Below are positions 37,860 to 47,781 of a stretch of DNA of 64,000 nucleotides, one piece after another. Every line of letters starts with the position of its first letter. Position 1 is the stretch's first letter. The notes beneath the pieces are model-generated. The model was given only the letters and a program-made list of their open reading frames with translations, was not told the DNA's origin and did no database searches. The position numbers and the translations under genes are program-made. Location of the stretch: contig NZ_CP063203.1 in NCBI RefSeq assembly GCF_019904255.1, positions 620,001 to 684,000 of the forward strand, given 5' to 3'. Origin of the DNA: Marixanthomonas sp. SCSIO 43207 (lineage in GTDB: Bacteria > Bacteroidota > Bacteroidia > Flavobacteriales > Flavobacteriaceae).

Positions 37860-37887
37860 CAGCGACAAAAACTTAAATTGATTATAT

Positions 37888-39111
37888 ATGAAGCTACGCT
37901 ATCTAGCGCTTTTAGCATTGGCTATCTTGTTTCATAAAGTAGAAGCACAAGATACTACCACTACATCTTTTGGTAAAGGCCTTTTGAATGTTGTTGCTAA
38001 AGACAGTTCTTGGAGTGTACAATTTGCCCCTCGCATCCAGTTTAGAGCAAATTCAGTGTGGAATTACACAGGAACTCAATATGATTCGCCTCAACAAAAT
38101 TTCTTAATACGTAGAGCACGATTAAAATTTAAAGGTTTTGCTTATTCTCCAAAGTTGAAATATAAAATTGAACTAGGTCTTTCTAATAGAGATCTTTCAG
38201 GAGGAAATCAGTTTACAAGTGACGCACCAAGGTATATTTTAGATGCCGTCCTTATGTGGAATTTTTACGAAAATTTTGAACTATGGGCCGGACAGACCAA
38301 ACTCCCCGGTAACATAGAACGTATTGTATCTTCAGGAAACATGCAATTTATTGATCGCTCTTTATTAAACAGCAGATTTAATATTGACCGTGATGTGGGT
38401 ATTCAACTACATCATAAAACTTTTATTTCTGAAAAATTTATTCTTCGTGAAACATTTGCCCTTTCTCAAGGTGAAGGAAGAAATGTTACTTCAGGAAATC
38501 TAGGCGGCCATCAATATACAGGAAGAGTTGAAGTATTGCCTTTTGGTGAATTTACAAATGGAACAGAATACGTACAAAGTGATTTAAAACGAGAAGTATC
38601 TCCTAAGTTAATGATTGGTATTGCATATGATTATAATGATGATGCTGTTAAAACAAGAAGTAATTTAGGTAACTATATGCAAACAAGTACCGGATTTTAT
38701 AATACAGATATTACAACAGTGTTTATAGATGCCATGTTTAAGTATAACGGTTTTTCATTTATGGGAGAATTTGCCAATAGAGAAGCCGAAAACCCTATTG
38801 CCACTGAACAGGACGGGACCCTTGCTGTAGATGAAGATGGAATTCCTACAAATGATGTTGTATTAGTAGGAAATGCTTTAAACCTTCAGGCCGGTTATTT
38901 GTTTGAAAATAATTATGAGGTAGCCGGTCGTTTCACTTCATTACGTTTTGATTCGGTTACCAATGCTAGTAATCAAAATCAATACACAGTAGGAGTTTCA
39001 AAATATATAGTAGGTCACAAATTAAAAGTACAAAGTGACGTGAGCTATTCAACAATAGAAAATGAAAACGGTCCAATAGCATTTAGATTGGGTTTTGATT
39101 TTCATTTTTAA
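37888..39111 (+). CDS. OprO/OprP-like phosphate-selective porin
   Basis: 407 residues. A signal peptide (about 1-20) precedes a 16-strand porin-like barrel with the family opening (SWSVQFAPRIQFRANSVW and RRARLKFKG near residue 70) and a C-terminal strand ending in Phe. OprP-type porins form anion-selective trimeric channels induced by phosphate starvation. The next gene is a phosphate transporter, which supports the call; selectivity itself cannot be read. Confidence 0.85.
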   Translation: MKLRYLALLALAILFHKVEAQDTTTTSFGKGLLNVVAKDSSWSVQFAPRIQFRANSVWNYTGTQYDSPQQNFLIRRARLKFKGFAYSPKLKYKIELGLSNRDLSGGNQFTSDAPRYILDAVLMWNFYENFELWAGQTKLPGNIERIVSSGNMQFIDRSLLNSRFNIDRDVGIQLHHKTFISEKFILRETFALSQGEGRNVTSGNLGGHQYTGRVEVLPFGEFTNGTEYVQSDLKREVSPKLMIGIAYDYNDDAVKTRSNLGNYMQTSTGFYNTDITTVFIDAMFKYNGFSFMGEFANREAENPIATEQDGTLAVDEDGIPTNDVVLVGNALNLQAGYLFENNYEVAGRFTSLRFDSVTNASNQNQYTVGVSKYIVGHKLKVQSDVSYSTIENENGPIAFRLGFDFHF

Positions 39112-39115
39112 GCAT

Positions 39116-39167
39116 ACAATAGATAACAATTTGATAACAATTAAAGGCAATTTAATTAAGAGATTTG
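39116..39167 (+). promoter_or_regulatory. Phased repeats and -7 element before the PiT gene
   Basis: The decamer GATAACAATT occurs at 39122 and 39133 (11 bases apart). With ACAAT at 39116 and GCAAT at 39147 this gives four units spaced 10, 11 and 10 bases. GAGATTTG (39160-39167), one base off TAnnTTTG, follows 6 bases later. This is the same geometry as before the porin gene. Confidence 0.5.
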
Positions 39168-39187
39168 CACCACTTTAAATAACAGAT

Positions 39188-41431
39188 ATGGAAAACATAT
39201 ATTTATTGATGATTGTAGCATTGGCAGTTCTTGCCGTTGCAGATTTGGTTGTAGGAGTAAGTAACGATGCGGTTAACTTTTTAAACTCTGCAATTGGATC
39301 TAAAGCTATATCATTTAAAACCATCATGATCATCGCCAGTATTGGTATTTTTATTGGCGCTGTATTTTCAAGCGGAATGATGGAAGTAGCTCGTAAAGGG
39401 ATATTTGTACCTGGTGAGTTCTACTTTGAAGAAATTATGATTGTCTTTATGGCCGTCATGATTACTGATATTTTACTGCTTGACTTTTTTAACACACTAG
39501 GATTACCCACTTCTACCACCGTTTCTATTGTATTTGAATTATTAGGAGCAGCCGTGGTTATGGCATTGATAAAAATTGGCGCAAACGCAGATGAAACTTG
39601 GGCAGATTTAGGCAATTATATCAATACAGCAAAAGCTACAGAAATCATTTTAGGTATTCTCCTCTCTGTGGTCATAGCGTTCAGTATTGGTGCTGCAGTA
39701 CAATGGTTATCGCGATTGGTCTTTACGTTTCATTATGAAAAAAGAATAAAAAACTTTGGCGCATTTTTTGGAGGTTTTGCTTTAACAGCAATAGGTTATT
39801 TCATTTTTATGAAAGGCCTAAAAGGAACTCCTTATTATGGCGATTTTAAAGAAGTTGTAGAAGGAAATGAACTTTACTTCTTAGGTGGTAGTTTTATTTT
39901 CTGGACTCTGTTTTCTTTTTTATTCACCAAAATATTCAAAAAAAGCATCTTAGTTTTTGTAATTGCTGTAGGTACATTTGGATTGGCACTTGCCTTTTCA
40001 GGTAATGATTTGGTAAACTTTATTGGAGTACCAATGGCTGCCTACCATTCATACGAAGCTTGGTTAGCCTCTGGTGAAGCCGCAAGTTCTTTTTCAATGG
40101 ATGTTCTTTCTGAAAAAGTGCCTGCAGAACCTTTCTTACTCTTTATTGCCGGTGGTGTAATGGTACTTACGCTTTGGTTTTCTAAGAAAGCACGTAGCGT
40201 TGCTGAAACCGAAATTGGTCTTTCTAGACAAGGTGATGGACACGAAAAATTTCAGCCAAATATGCTTTCTAGACTTGTTGTAAAAGGAACTTCTAGAGTA
40301 GCTGAAGGGTTAAACTATGTACTTCCAAAAACAACAACCAAAACTATCAATTCTCGTTTTGAAAAACCTGTTGTAGAATTACCCAAACACAAAACGTATG
40401 AATTACCTGCTTTTGATATGATTAGAGCATCTATCAACTTAGTTGTTGCAGGAGTGCTTATATCAATAGCTACCTCTATGAAATTGCCTTTATCTACAAC
40501 GTATGTAACATTTATGGTTGCTATGGGTACTTCACTTGCAGATAGAGCTTGGGGAAGAGAAAGTGCAGTATATCGTGTTGCCGGTGTGCTTAATGTTATT
40601 GGTGGTTGGTTCTTTACTGCGTTTAGTGCTTTTGTTGCCGCAGGTACTTTAGCTTACCTTATTTACCTAGGAAAAGGAGTGGCTATCGCTATTTTACTAT
40701 TACTTGCAGTTCTATTACTGGTACGCAACTATCTTTCATATAAAAAGAAGAGTAGTGCAATAATGGACGAGACCGGTCTTAAAAAGACTGAAAGTAATAC
40801 TGTGCAAGGAATCATTCAAGAAAGTGCAGATAATATTGCCAAGGTTGTTCACAGAAGTAATAGAATTTATTCTGATATGTTACGCGGATTGGCAAAACAG
40901 GATACTTCAAAACTGAAAAAGAGCAAAAAAGGAGTCAAAAAGCTTAATGACGAAATAGATGAACTACGTGATAACATTTTCTATTTTATTAAAGATCTAG
41001 ATGAAAAAAGTGTTCGCGGAAGTAACTTCTACATCATCATTTTAGGATATTTACAAGATGTAGCTCAATCACTCGAGTTTATTTCAAAAGCGAGTTATAA
41101 GCACGTCAATAATAATCATAAAGCTTTACGTTTTAATCAAATTAAAGACCTTCAAGAGATAGATCAATCGTTAGAAAAACTGTTCCAAGACATTGAAGCA
41201 ATCTTTAAAAACAGAAGAATTGAAGATATTGAGAAAGTCTTAGACAATAAACAAGAATTGTTTGAGTATGTTTCAAAAAAGATTGAAAAACAAATTGCTA
41301 GAACCAGAACTGAAGAGTCTAGCCCAAAAAACACAACGTTGTATTTCAGTCTTTTACTTGAAACAAAAGATTTAATTACTGCTTTAATGAACTTAATGGA
41401 AGAATACTATATTAGTTATAAAAAAGCTTAG
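39188..41431 (+). CDS. PiT-family inorganic phosphate transporter fused to a PhoU-like domain
   Basis: 747 residues. The PiT membrane part (about 1-520) has the twin signatures DLVVGVSNDAVNFLNSAIGSKA near residue 20 and the matching GNDLVNFIGVPMAA near residue 275, ten or more helices. The C-terminal 210 residues are a charged all-helical domain resembling PhoU/DUF47, the PiT accessory protein that is a separate gene in many bacteria. It couples phosphate uptake to cations. It has its own repeats and promoter 76 bases after the porin gene. Confidence 0.9.
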   Translation: MENIYLLMIVALAVLAVADLVVGVSNDAVNFLNSAIGSKAISFKTIMIIASIGIFIGAVFSSGMMEVARKGIFVPGEFYFEEIMIVFMAVMITDILLLDFFNTLGLPTSTTVSIVFELLGAAVVMALIKIGANADETWADLGNYINTAKATEIILGILLSVVIAFSIGAAVQWLSRLVFTFHYEKRIKNFGAFFGGFALTAIGYFIFMKGLKGTPYYGDFKEVVEGNELYFLGGSFIFWTLFSFLFTKIFKKSILVFVIAVGTFGLALAFSGNDLVNFIGVPMAAYHSYEAWLASGEAASSFSMDVLSEKVPAEPFLLFIAGGVMVLTLWFSKKARSVAETEIGLSRQGDGHEKFQPNMLSRLVVKGTSRVAEGLNYVLPKTTTKTINSRFEKPVVELPKHKTYELPAFDMIRASINLVVAGVLISIATSMKLPLSTTYVTFMVAMGTSLADRAWGRESAVYRVAGVLNVIGGWFFTAFSAFVAAGTLAYLIYLGKGVAIAILLLLAVLLLVRNYLSYKKKSSAIMDETGLKKTESNTVQGIIQESADNIAKVVHRSNRIYSDMLRGLAKQDTSKLKKSKKGVKKLNDEIDELRDNIFYFIKDLDEKSVRGSNFYIIILGYLQDVAQSLEFISKASYKHVNNNHKALRFNQIKDLQEIDQSLEKLFQDIEAIFKNRRIEDIEKVLDNKQELFEYVSKKIEKQIARTRTEESSPKNTTLYFSLLLETKDLITALMNLMEEYYISYKKA

Positions 41432-41448
41432 TTATAATTTCATTTCAT

Positions 41449-41481
41449 AAAAAAAGCCTTGTTTTTAACAAGGCTTTTTTT
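41449..41481. terminator. Terminator between the PiT gene and the JmjC/cupin gene
   Basis: AAAAAAAGCCTTGTT pairs with AACAAGGCTTTTTTT around a short loop. It ends both the phosphate locus and the converging minus-strand gene. Confidence 0.93.
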
Positions 41482-41512
41482 ATTTCAGTTTACTTTTTAA
41501 AGAAAGGATGGA

Positions 41513-42379
41513 TTAGTGATTAATTCCTAACTTATTGTGCGTTTTGCGTATTGCTTTTTCATTTTTATAATCTATCCAGTTTTGTCCTTTAATTTTTCGC
41601 ATTAAGGTATCAAAGTGTCGCATAACAGCAATATTGTAAATAGCTTTACCTAAGTTTTTAGGATTTCGGGCGATGGCTCTTAAACTCATAGAAAAACCAG
41701 GTGTAATATAGCGCATGTAATGCCAATAGCCTTCTGGCATATACAAAACGTTCCCGTGATCCAGATGTGCTTTAAAGCCTTTTGCTTGTTTTAAAGCGGG
41801 CCATTTTTCATAATCTGGATTTGCAAAATTGATATCTTCTCGAGTGATGAGTGAGTGTGGTATTTTGTATAAATAATCGTTTTGTTTTTGATCAAATAAT
41901 ATCACTTCTTTTTTTCCGTGGAAATGGAAATGAAAGATATTGGCCAGATCTATATCATAATGCATAAAGGTATAACTGTCTTCCCCTCCAAAAAACAACA
42001 TAGGTAATCCTTTCATTAATTTAATACCAAAATCTGGGTAACTATAGTCTTTTTGCAACGCAGGAACTTCTTTTAATATATTCCACAAAAAAATACGGTA
42101 TTTTGTTGGTTCACGCTTTAAGAGCTCAATGTATTCGCTCATTTTCATCTTAGCGTGAGGTTCATTAAAACCGTCCTCATGACTCACCGGCCTATTGTCG
42201 TAGAGTGGTACTTCTTTGTCTCCGGCAACTTTTGCCATATAATCTAGGTTCCATTTGTCAAAAGCAGGCCAATCCTCAATAAAACGCTCAATCACTACTG
42301 GTTTTTGAGGTTTGAAATATTGTGAAATGAAATCTTCTTTTGAAATGGTCGTAACCCTATCTATTTCTTGTAATTGCAT
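41513..42379 (-). CDS. JmjC/cupin-8-like oxygenase
   Basis: 288 residues. A JmjC-like double-stranded beta-helix carries the iron facial triad HYD (about residues 140-142, FMHYDIDLAN) and the distal His in GYWHYM near residue 221. The family comprises iron- and 2-oxoglutarate-dependent hydroxylases, often acting on proteins or ribosomal components. No substrate can be named. It is monocistronic on the minus strand. Confidence 0.85.
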   Translation of the reverse strand: MQLQEIDRVTTISKEDFISQYFKPQKPVVIERFIEDWPAFDKWNLDYMAKVAGDKEVPLYDNRPVSHEDGFNEPHAKMKMSEYIELLKREPTKYRIFLWNILKEVPALQKDYSYPDFGIKLMKGLPMLFFGGEDSYTFMHYDIDLANIFHFHFHGKKEVILFDQKQNDYLYKIPHSLITREDINFANPDYEKWPALKQAKGFKAHLDHGNVLYMPEGYWHYMRYITPGFSMSLRAIARNPKNLGKAIYNIAVMRHFDTLMRKIKGQNWIDYKNEKAIRKTHNKLGINH

Positions 42380-42444
42380 AAATATGGTAAAACGACAAAT
42401 TTACAAAACTTAAATAAAAGGTTTTCTTAAAGTAAAGTTTACTT

Positions 42445-42873
42445 TTAGTCAAGCTGGTTTTCGACAAGATTAAACTTTATTTTGCAAACTTCACAGCTGT
42501 AACTATATTTTGTATAAAAAGGTAAAGCGCTAAATAAAAAACCTACTAGAAAGGCCATCAAAGATTTAATGCTAGATATACTAGAAAAGTAATGTATTTT
42601 CTCTGCACCACAATTGGGACATTGTATAGCACTACCTGTATTGTCTAGAGAATAGTCACTAATAGAACTCAATATTTCTTTGGCTTTGGTTTCATCTACT
42701 TTATCGACTTTTAGCTTTACACCTCCTATGGCATTACTTACCAGAGGGTCTGTATCTATTGTAATATCATCAAAAAGATACGATACCACGCCTTCAGATG
42801 CTAACCTACCTTTTATAATATTTGCTTCAGTTGAATATAAAAATGTAGCTACAGTAATTAATTGTTGAGACAT
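42445..42873 (-). CDS. DUF2007-type protein with a zinc-ribbon and membrane hairpin
   Basis: 142 residues. The N-terminal ~70 residues match the DUF2007 pattern (TVATFLYSTEANIIKGRLASEG) thought to be a signalling domain. The C-terminal half has a split CPNC...CEVC zinc-ribbon pair (near residues 89-92 and 130-133) interrupted by a hydrophobic segment (about 106-124). The function is unknown. Confidence 0.75.
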   Translation of the reverse strand: MSQQLITVATFLYSTEANIIKGRLASEGVVSYLFDDITIDTDPLVSNAIGGVKLKVDKVDETKAKEILSSISDYSLDNTGSAIQCPNCGAEKIHYFSSISSIKSLMAFLVGFLFSALPFYTKYSYSCEVCKIKFNLVENQLD

Positions 42874-42954
42874 ACTCCAAATATAACTTTAAAATTTATA
42901 CCTAGAACATTGACTTTTTTTTATGAAAAAAGCACGCTAGTTTTTTTAACTTTA

Positions 42955-42962
42955 TAGCTTTT
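42955..42962 (+). promoter_or_regulatory. -7 promoter element of nhaA
   Basis: TAGCTTTT is one base off TAnnTTTG, 22 bases before the TTG start codon at 42985. It supports the TTG start. Confidence 0.45.
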
Positions 42963-42984
42963 AAAATCTTAAACAAAGTTCAGT

Positions 42985-44316
42985 TTGAAAATAGCAAAAA
43001 ACCCGGTAGAAACATTTATTAATAGATCAACCTCAGGAAGTTTTATTCTTCTGCTTTTTACTGTAATTGCTTTGGTTTGGGCAAATTCACCTTGGCAAGA
43101 AACCTACCACGCTTTTTGGAATGAAACATTTGCCATAGGTTTTAGCAATACAGATTTTATTATTGAAAAACCTCTGTATTTATGGGTAAATGATGGTCTA
43201 ATGACTATTTTCTTTTTTTATGTGGGTCTTGAGATTAAACGTGAAATATTAGATGGCGAACTCACAACAATGCGGAAAGCCTCAATGCCTATTTTTGCTG
43301 CATTGGGGGGTATTTTGGTACCCATTGCTATATTTTTCTTGTTAAACAACCACGACCGCGGTCTATCTGGATGGGGTATACCAATGGCTACAGATATTGC
43401 TTTTTCATTAGGTATATTAAACTTACTAGGAAAACGCGTTCCTCTAGGGCTGAAGATATTCTTAACCACTTTTGCTGTAATTGATGATATTGGAGCCATC
43501 TTGGTTATTGCCACTTTTTACAGCCATGAGATGCATCTTTCTTATTTATTAATAGCATTGGCTATATTAATATTTTTAGGCTTTTTAGCGTATAAAAAAT
43601 TTCATTCAAAATATTTATTACTTATCAGCGGAATAGCAGTTTGGATTCTATTTTTAAAATCAGGGTTACACCCAACGATTGCAGGTGTTTTATTAGCTTT
43701 AGTAATACCATCGAGTAGGAACTTAAACTTAGAAAATTTCTTTCCCGAAATACGAAAGTCATTATACGTATTTAAAAGAACAACCAGCAACAGAGTTATT
43801 TTGACTGAGACGCAACAAGATGCAGTTGATAAAATTAACTTGATTACAGATCGCGTACAATCACCTATGCAGCAGCTAGAAAACGGTCTTAGTGGATGGG
43901 TTGCCATTGTGATTATGCCCATATTTGCCTTGGCAAATGCCGGTATTACTATAGATTTAGATTCTTTAAGTGCAACACACCTCATTTCACAAATTGCTAT
44001 TGCCATGGTTGCAGGTAAAGTAATAGGTATTACACTCTTTAGTTATCTAGCATATAAACTTAAAATTGCTGTACTGCCTACAGGAATAAACTTTAAACAA
44101 ATACTCGGTGTAAGCTTTTTGGGAGGAGTAGGTTTTACAATGTCACTCTTTATAGCCGAATTAGCCTTTAGAAGTGATGCTTTATTAACTACATCAAAAA
44201 TTGGTATATTAATAGGTACGCTTGTAGCAGGATTTGCAGGTTACTTTATTCTGAAACTTCAGCTTAAAAAACCTCCGGTAGTAGAAAAAGAAGAAGTGGA
44301 AGAAATAACAGAATAA
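42985..44316 (+). CDS. nhaA: NhaA-family Na+/H+ antiporter
   Basis: 443 residues, longer than the 388 of E. coli NhaA. It starts at TTG: the frame has a stop about six codons upstream and no ATG before the conserved N-terminal FINRSTSGSFILL. The exchange site Asp-Asp pair is in AVIDDIGAI near residue 165, and eleven to twelve helices are visible. It exports Na+ in exchange for protons, as expected in a marine bacterium. The C-terminal 30 residues are Lys/Glu-rich. Confidence 0.94.
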   Translation: MKIAKNPVETFINRSTSGSFILLLFTVIALVWANSPWQETYHAFWNETFAIGFSNTDFIIEKPLYLWVNDGLMTIFFFYVGLEIKREILDGELTTMRKASMPIFAALGGILVPIAIFFLLNNHDRGLSGWGIPMATDIAFSLGILNLLGKRVPLGLKIFLTTFAVIDDIGAILVIATFYSHEMHLSYLLIALAILIFLGFLAYKKFHSKYLLLISGIAVWILFLKSGLHPTIAGVLLALVIPSSRNLNLENFFPEIRKSLYVFKRTTSNRVILTETQQDAVDKINLITDRVQSPMQQLENGLSGWVAIVIMPIFALANAGITIDLDSLSATHLISQIAIAMVAGKVIGITLFSYLAYKLKIAVLPTGINFKQILGVSFLGGVGFTMSLFIAELAFRSDALLTTSKIGILIGTLVAGFAGYFILKLQLKKPPVVEKEEVEEITE

Positions 44317-44793
44317 TCATAAAGTTACCCACTTTGAGTCTCTAGGGTCTGTTGCTGCATCCAATAAATCTATATTTAGTTTTTTAGCAATTGTTTTCCC
44401 GGTTTCTAGGGTGATATCAAGCTCTTCAAAATTTATAATATTGAAACGTTTGTTTTTATTATACCAAAGGTTAACTTCATAAAAGCCTTTTCCATTTTTA
44501 AAAACAGATAGGTATTCTATTTTTTTAAAGGGTTTCCATCTCCCGAATTTTATAGGACCTACGTGTTTTTCTATTTTATATTGTTTGTTTTCAAAATCAA
44601 AGTGATAGTCCTGCACTATTGAAAAGCTTAAACCCGTAGAAAAAGATAACGGCACCAAATAAAACCACCTAATATCTGCTTGAGTGGATATTTTGTAGAG
44701 ACAGAAAATACAGAGGGTAAAGCATAGAGATGCTATAATTCTATGCCAGAAAGGCCTATTTCCCTGAGAAATGTAGGTATGTTTATTTTCCAC
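44317..44793 (-). CDS. Hypothetical two-helix membrane protein
   Basis: 158 residues. Two hydrophobic segments at about 18-36 and 44-62 are followed by a soluble domain with alternating beta-rich pattern (YKIEKHVGPIKFGRWKPF onward). I recognise no named family. Its stop codon abuts that of nhaA from the other strand, with no terminator between. Confidence 0.65.
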   Translation of the reverse strand: MENKHTYISQGNRPFWHRIIASLCFTLCIFCLYKISTQADIRWFYLVPLSFSTGLSFSIVQDYHFDFENKQYKIEKHVGPIKFGRWKPFKKIEYLSVFKNGKGFYEVNLWYNKNKRFNIINFEELDITLETGKTIAKKLNIDLLDAATDPRDSKWVTL

Positions 44794-44819
44794 AGAAAGG
44801 AATGATATTTATAGCATTA

Positions 44820-44855
44820 AAAAACCCAAATTCCATTATTGAAATTTGGGTTTTT
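44820..44855. terminator. Terminator after atpC
   Basis: AAAAACCCAAATT pairs with AATTTGGGTTTTT around a 10-base loop. It ends the minus-strand atpDC transcript. Confidence 0.9.
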
Positions 44856-44881
44856 ACTATGTATTGTAAATTTCAGCAGAA

Positions 44882-45157
44882 TTAATCAGCCAAAACAATT
44901 ACTTTATTGTTATTCATTTCAACGGTACCGCTGGTAATTTCTAATATCCACTTACCGTCTTCTTTTTTAAATTTATTTTCAAATCCTTCAGCAATCGTAG
45001 GGTTACCAGAAAATTTTACTTTTCCTTTGGCTAAGACAGATACGATAGGCGCATGGTTGTTGAGCATTTGAAACTCACCTTCTACACCCGGTACTGTTAC
45101 CGATTCTACTTCTCCACTTACTAGGGATGCTTCAGGAGTTACTATTTCTAAATACAT
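44882..45157 (-). CDS. atpC: ATP synthase F1 epsilon subunit (short form)
   Basis: 91 residues, against about 139 in E. coli. The N-terminal beta-sandwich domain (VTPEASLVSGEVESVTVPG) is intact, while the C-terminal two-helix inhibitory domain is missing. It couples F1 to the c-ring, but the epsilon brake on ATP hydrolysis should be absent. It is separated from atpD by 76 bases filled with repeats. Confidence 0.95.
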   Translation of the reverse strand: MYLEIVTPEASLVSGEVESVTVPGVEGEFQMLNNHAPIVSVLAKGKVKFSGNPTIAEGFENKFKKEDGKWILEITSGTVEMNNNKVIVLAD

Positions 45158-45168
45158 ATATTTTAGTA

Positions 45169-45224
45169 TTGAGATGTGAGATGTGAGTACTAAGAAAATC
45201 TAACATCTCAGTACTCATCTCTCA
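45169..45224. repeat. Imperfect inverted and direct repeats between atpD and atpC
   Basis: GAGATGT is repeated in tandem (45171, 45178) and pairs imperfectly with the right arm (GTACTC 45211-45216, CATCTC). GAGTAC (45185-45190) and GTACTC (45211-45216) form the firm core, and TTGAG and CTCAA are the outer ends. It forms a long, bulged stem in the message. Confidence 0.6.
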
Positions 45225-45233
45225 AATCTATTT

Positions 45234-46760
<1,527 letters not shown>

Positions 46761-46767
46761 TTATCTA

Positions 46768-46833
46768 AGGGTGAAATTACCACCCTCTTTTTGAACGGTG
46801 CAAAGATAGTTTTTTCTGTTTTAATTACGCAAT
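46768..46833 (-). promoter_or_regulatory. Promoter and leader hairpin of atpDC
   Basis: On the minus strand ATTG (46833-46830), a 21-base spacer and TATCTTTG (46808-46801) form a near-complete promoter. The leader of about 58 bases contains a hairpin AGGGTG (46786-46781 in transcript order) with CACCCT (46773-46768). Confidence 0.65.
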
Positions 46834-46886
46834 GGAAATCGGTGAATTTTTACTACAGGAGCTTAATATTTTATTTACCGCCTTTA

Positions 46887-47780
46887 TTAAAGTGGCTCAC
46901 AGTATTCCCGAATGCTGTTTTTAAACAATTCTAATACTTGATTCATAGCTTTATTCTCTTTTGAGATACTTCTACCGTCTATTTCAACAACAGGCGTTAA
47001 CTCTCCCATAGTACCAGTAGCAAAAACACCATCAGCATTCATAAACTGAGACAAGGTAAGATCTGCTTCCTGTAAAGTTATATTGTTATTAGTACATAAC
47101 TCTATAACGGTGTTTCGGGTAATACCAGGTAAACACGCATGAGCAAATGGCGTGTATACAATACCGTTTTTAACCATAAACAGATTGCTTCCGTTTAATT
47201 CGGCTACAAACCCTCGTTCATCTAGCATTAATCCAGCGTCTTTTCCGGCTACATTAGCTTGAATTTTTGCTATTATATTATTCAGTAAATTATTGTGATG
47301 AATTTTACTGTCTAAAAACTGCGGAGCATTGCGGCGCTGGCTAGAACTTAACACTTTTATTCCGCTACTATTATCATATACCAGAGGTTTCCATTCGGCT
47401 AAGACAATTAAACAAGACCCATTTTGATTGAGTCTCGGGTCCATCCCACTTGTTATTTTTTCACCTCTTGTTAATGTTAACCGAATATGAACATCATCAT
47501 TCATACCATTGGCATCAAGAGTTTTTTTAATGGCTTTTTTAATTTCAGCTTTTGAAGGAATATCTACAAAAGCAAGTGTTTTTGCACTTTCTTGCAAGCG
47601 AGTGAGGTGTTTATCTAGACAAACTATACCCTCGGGGTATACACGCAAACCTTCCCAAACAGCATCTCCACCTTGTACCGAACTATCAAAAACTGAAACT
47701 TTTGCCTGATCCCGGTGGTGTAATGAATCTTTTATAAAAACTTGAATATCACGATTGCGTTCATCAAAGTGTTGTAACAT
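46887..47780 (-). CDS. Class IV aminotransferase (branched-chain-like)
   Basis: 297 residues of the fold-type IV PLP family. The PLP Lys is in DSKIHHNN near residue 160, and the family's AELNGSNLFMV and GITRNTVIEL motifs follow near 195 and 220. It transfers amino groups to or from branched-chain or D-amino acids; the exact substrate is unclear. It follows the sulfotransferase-like gene by 1 base, so the two are co-expressed and may act on the same compound. Confidence 0.88.
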   Translation of the reverse strand: MLQHFDERNRDIQVFIKDSLHHRDQAKVSVFDSSVQGGDAVWEGLRVYPEGIVCLDKHLTRLQESAKTLAFVDIPSKAEIKKAIKKTLDANGMNDDVHIRLTLTRGEKITSGMDPRLNQNGSCLIVLAEWKPLVYDNSSGIKVLSSSQRRNAPQFLDSKIHHNNLLNNIIAKIQANVAGKDAGLMLDERGFVAELNGSNLFMVKNGIVYTPFAHACLPGITRNTVIELCTNNNITLQEADLTLSQFMNADGVFATGTMGELTPVVEIDGRSISKENKAMNQVLELFKNSIREYCEPL

Positions 47781-47781
47781 A

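Larger units (their letters stand above)
37469..37887. other. Non-coding regulatory gap in the phosphate locus
   Basis: 419 bases without a credible gene. It holds the minus-strand promoter TATATTTG (37495-37502), phased repeats (37505-37553), a lone ACATTAA at 37598, an orphan plus-strand terminator (37749-37775), an inverted TGTTAAC at 37785, and the repeats before the porin gene (37829-37846). A short untranslated RNA ending at the terminator is possible. Confidence 0.6.
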
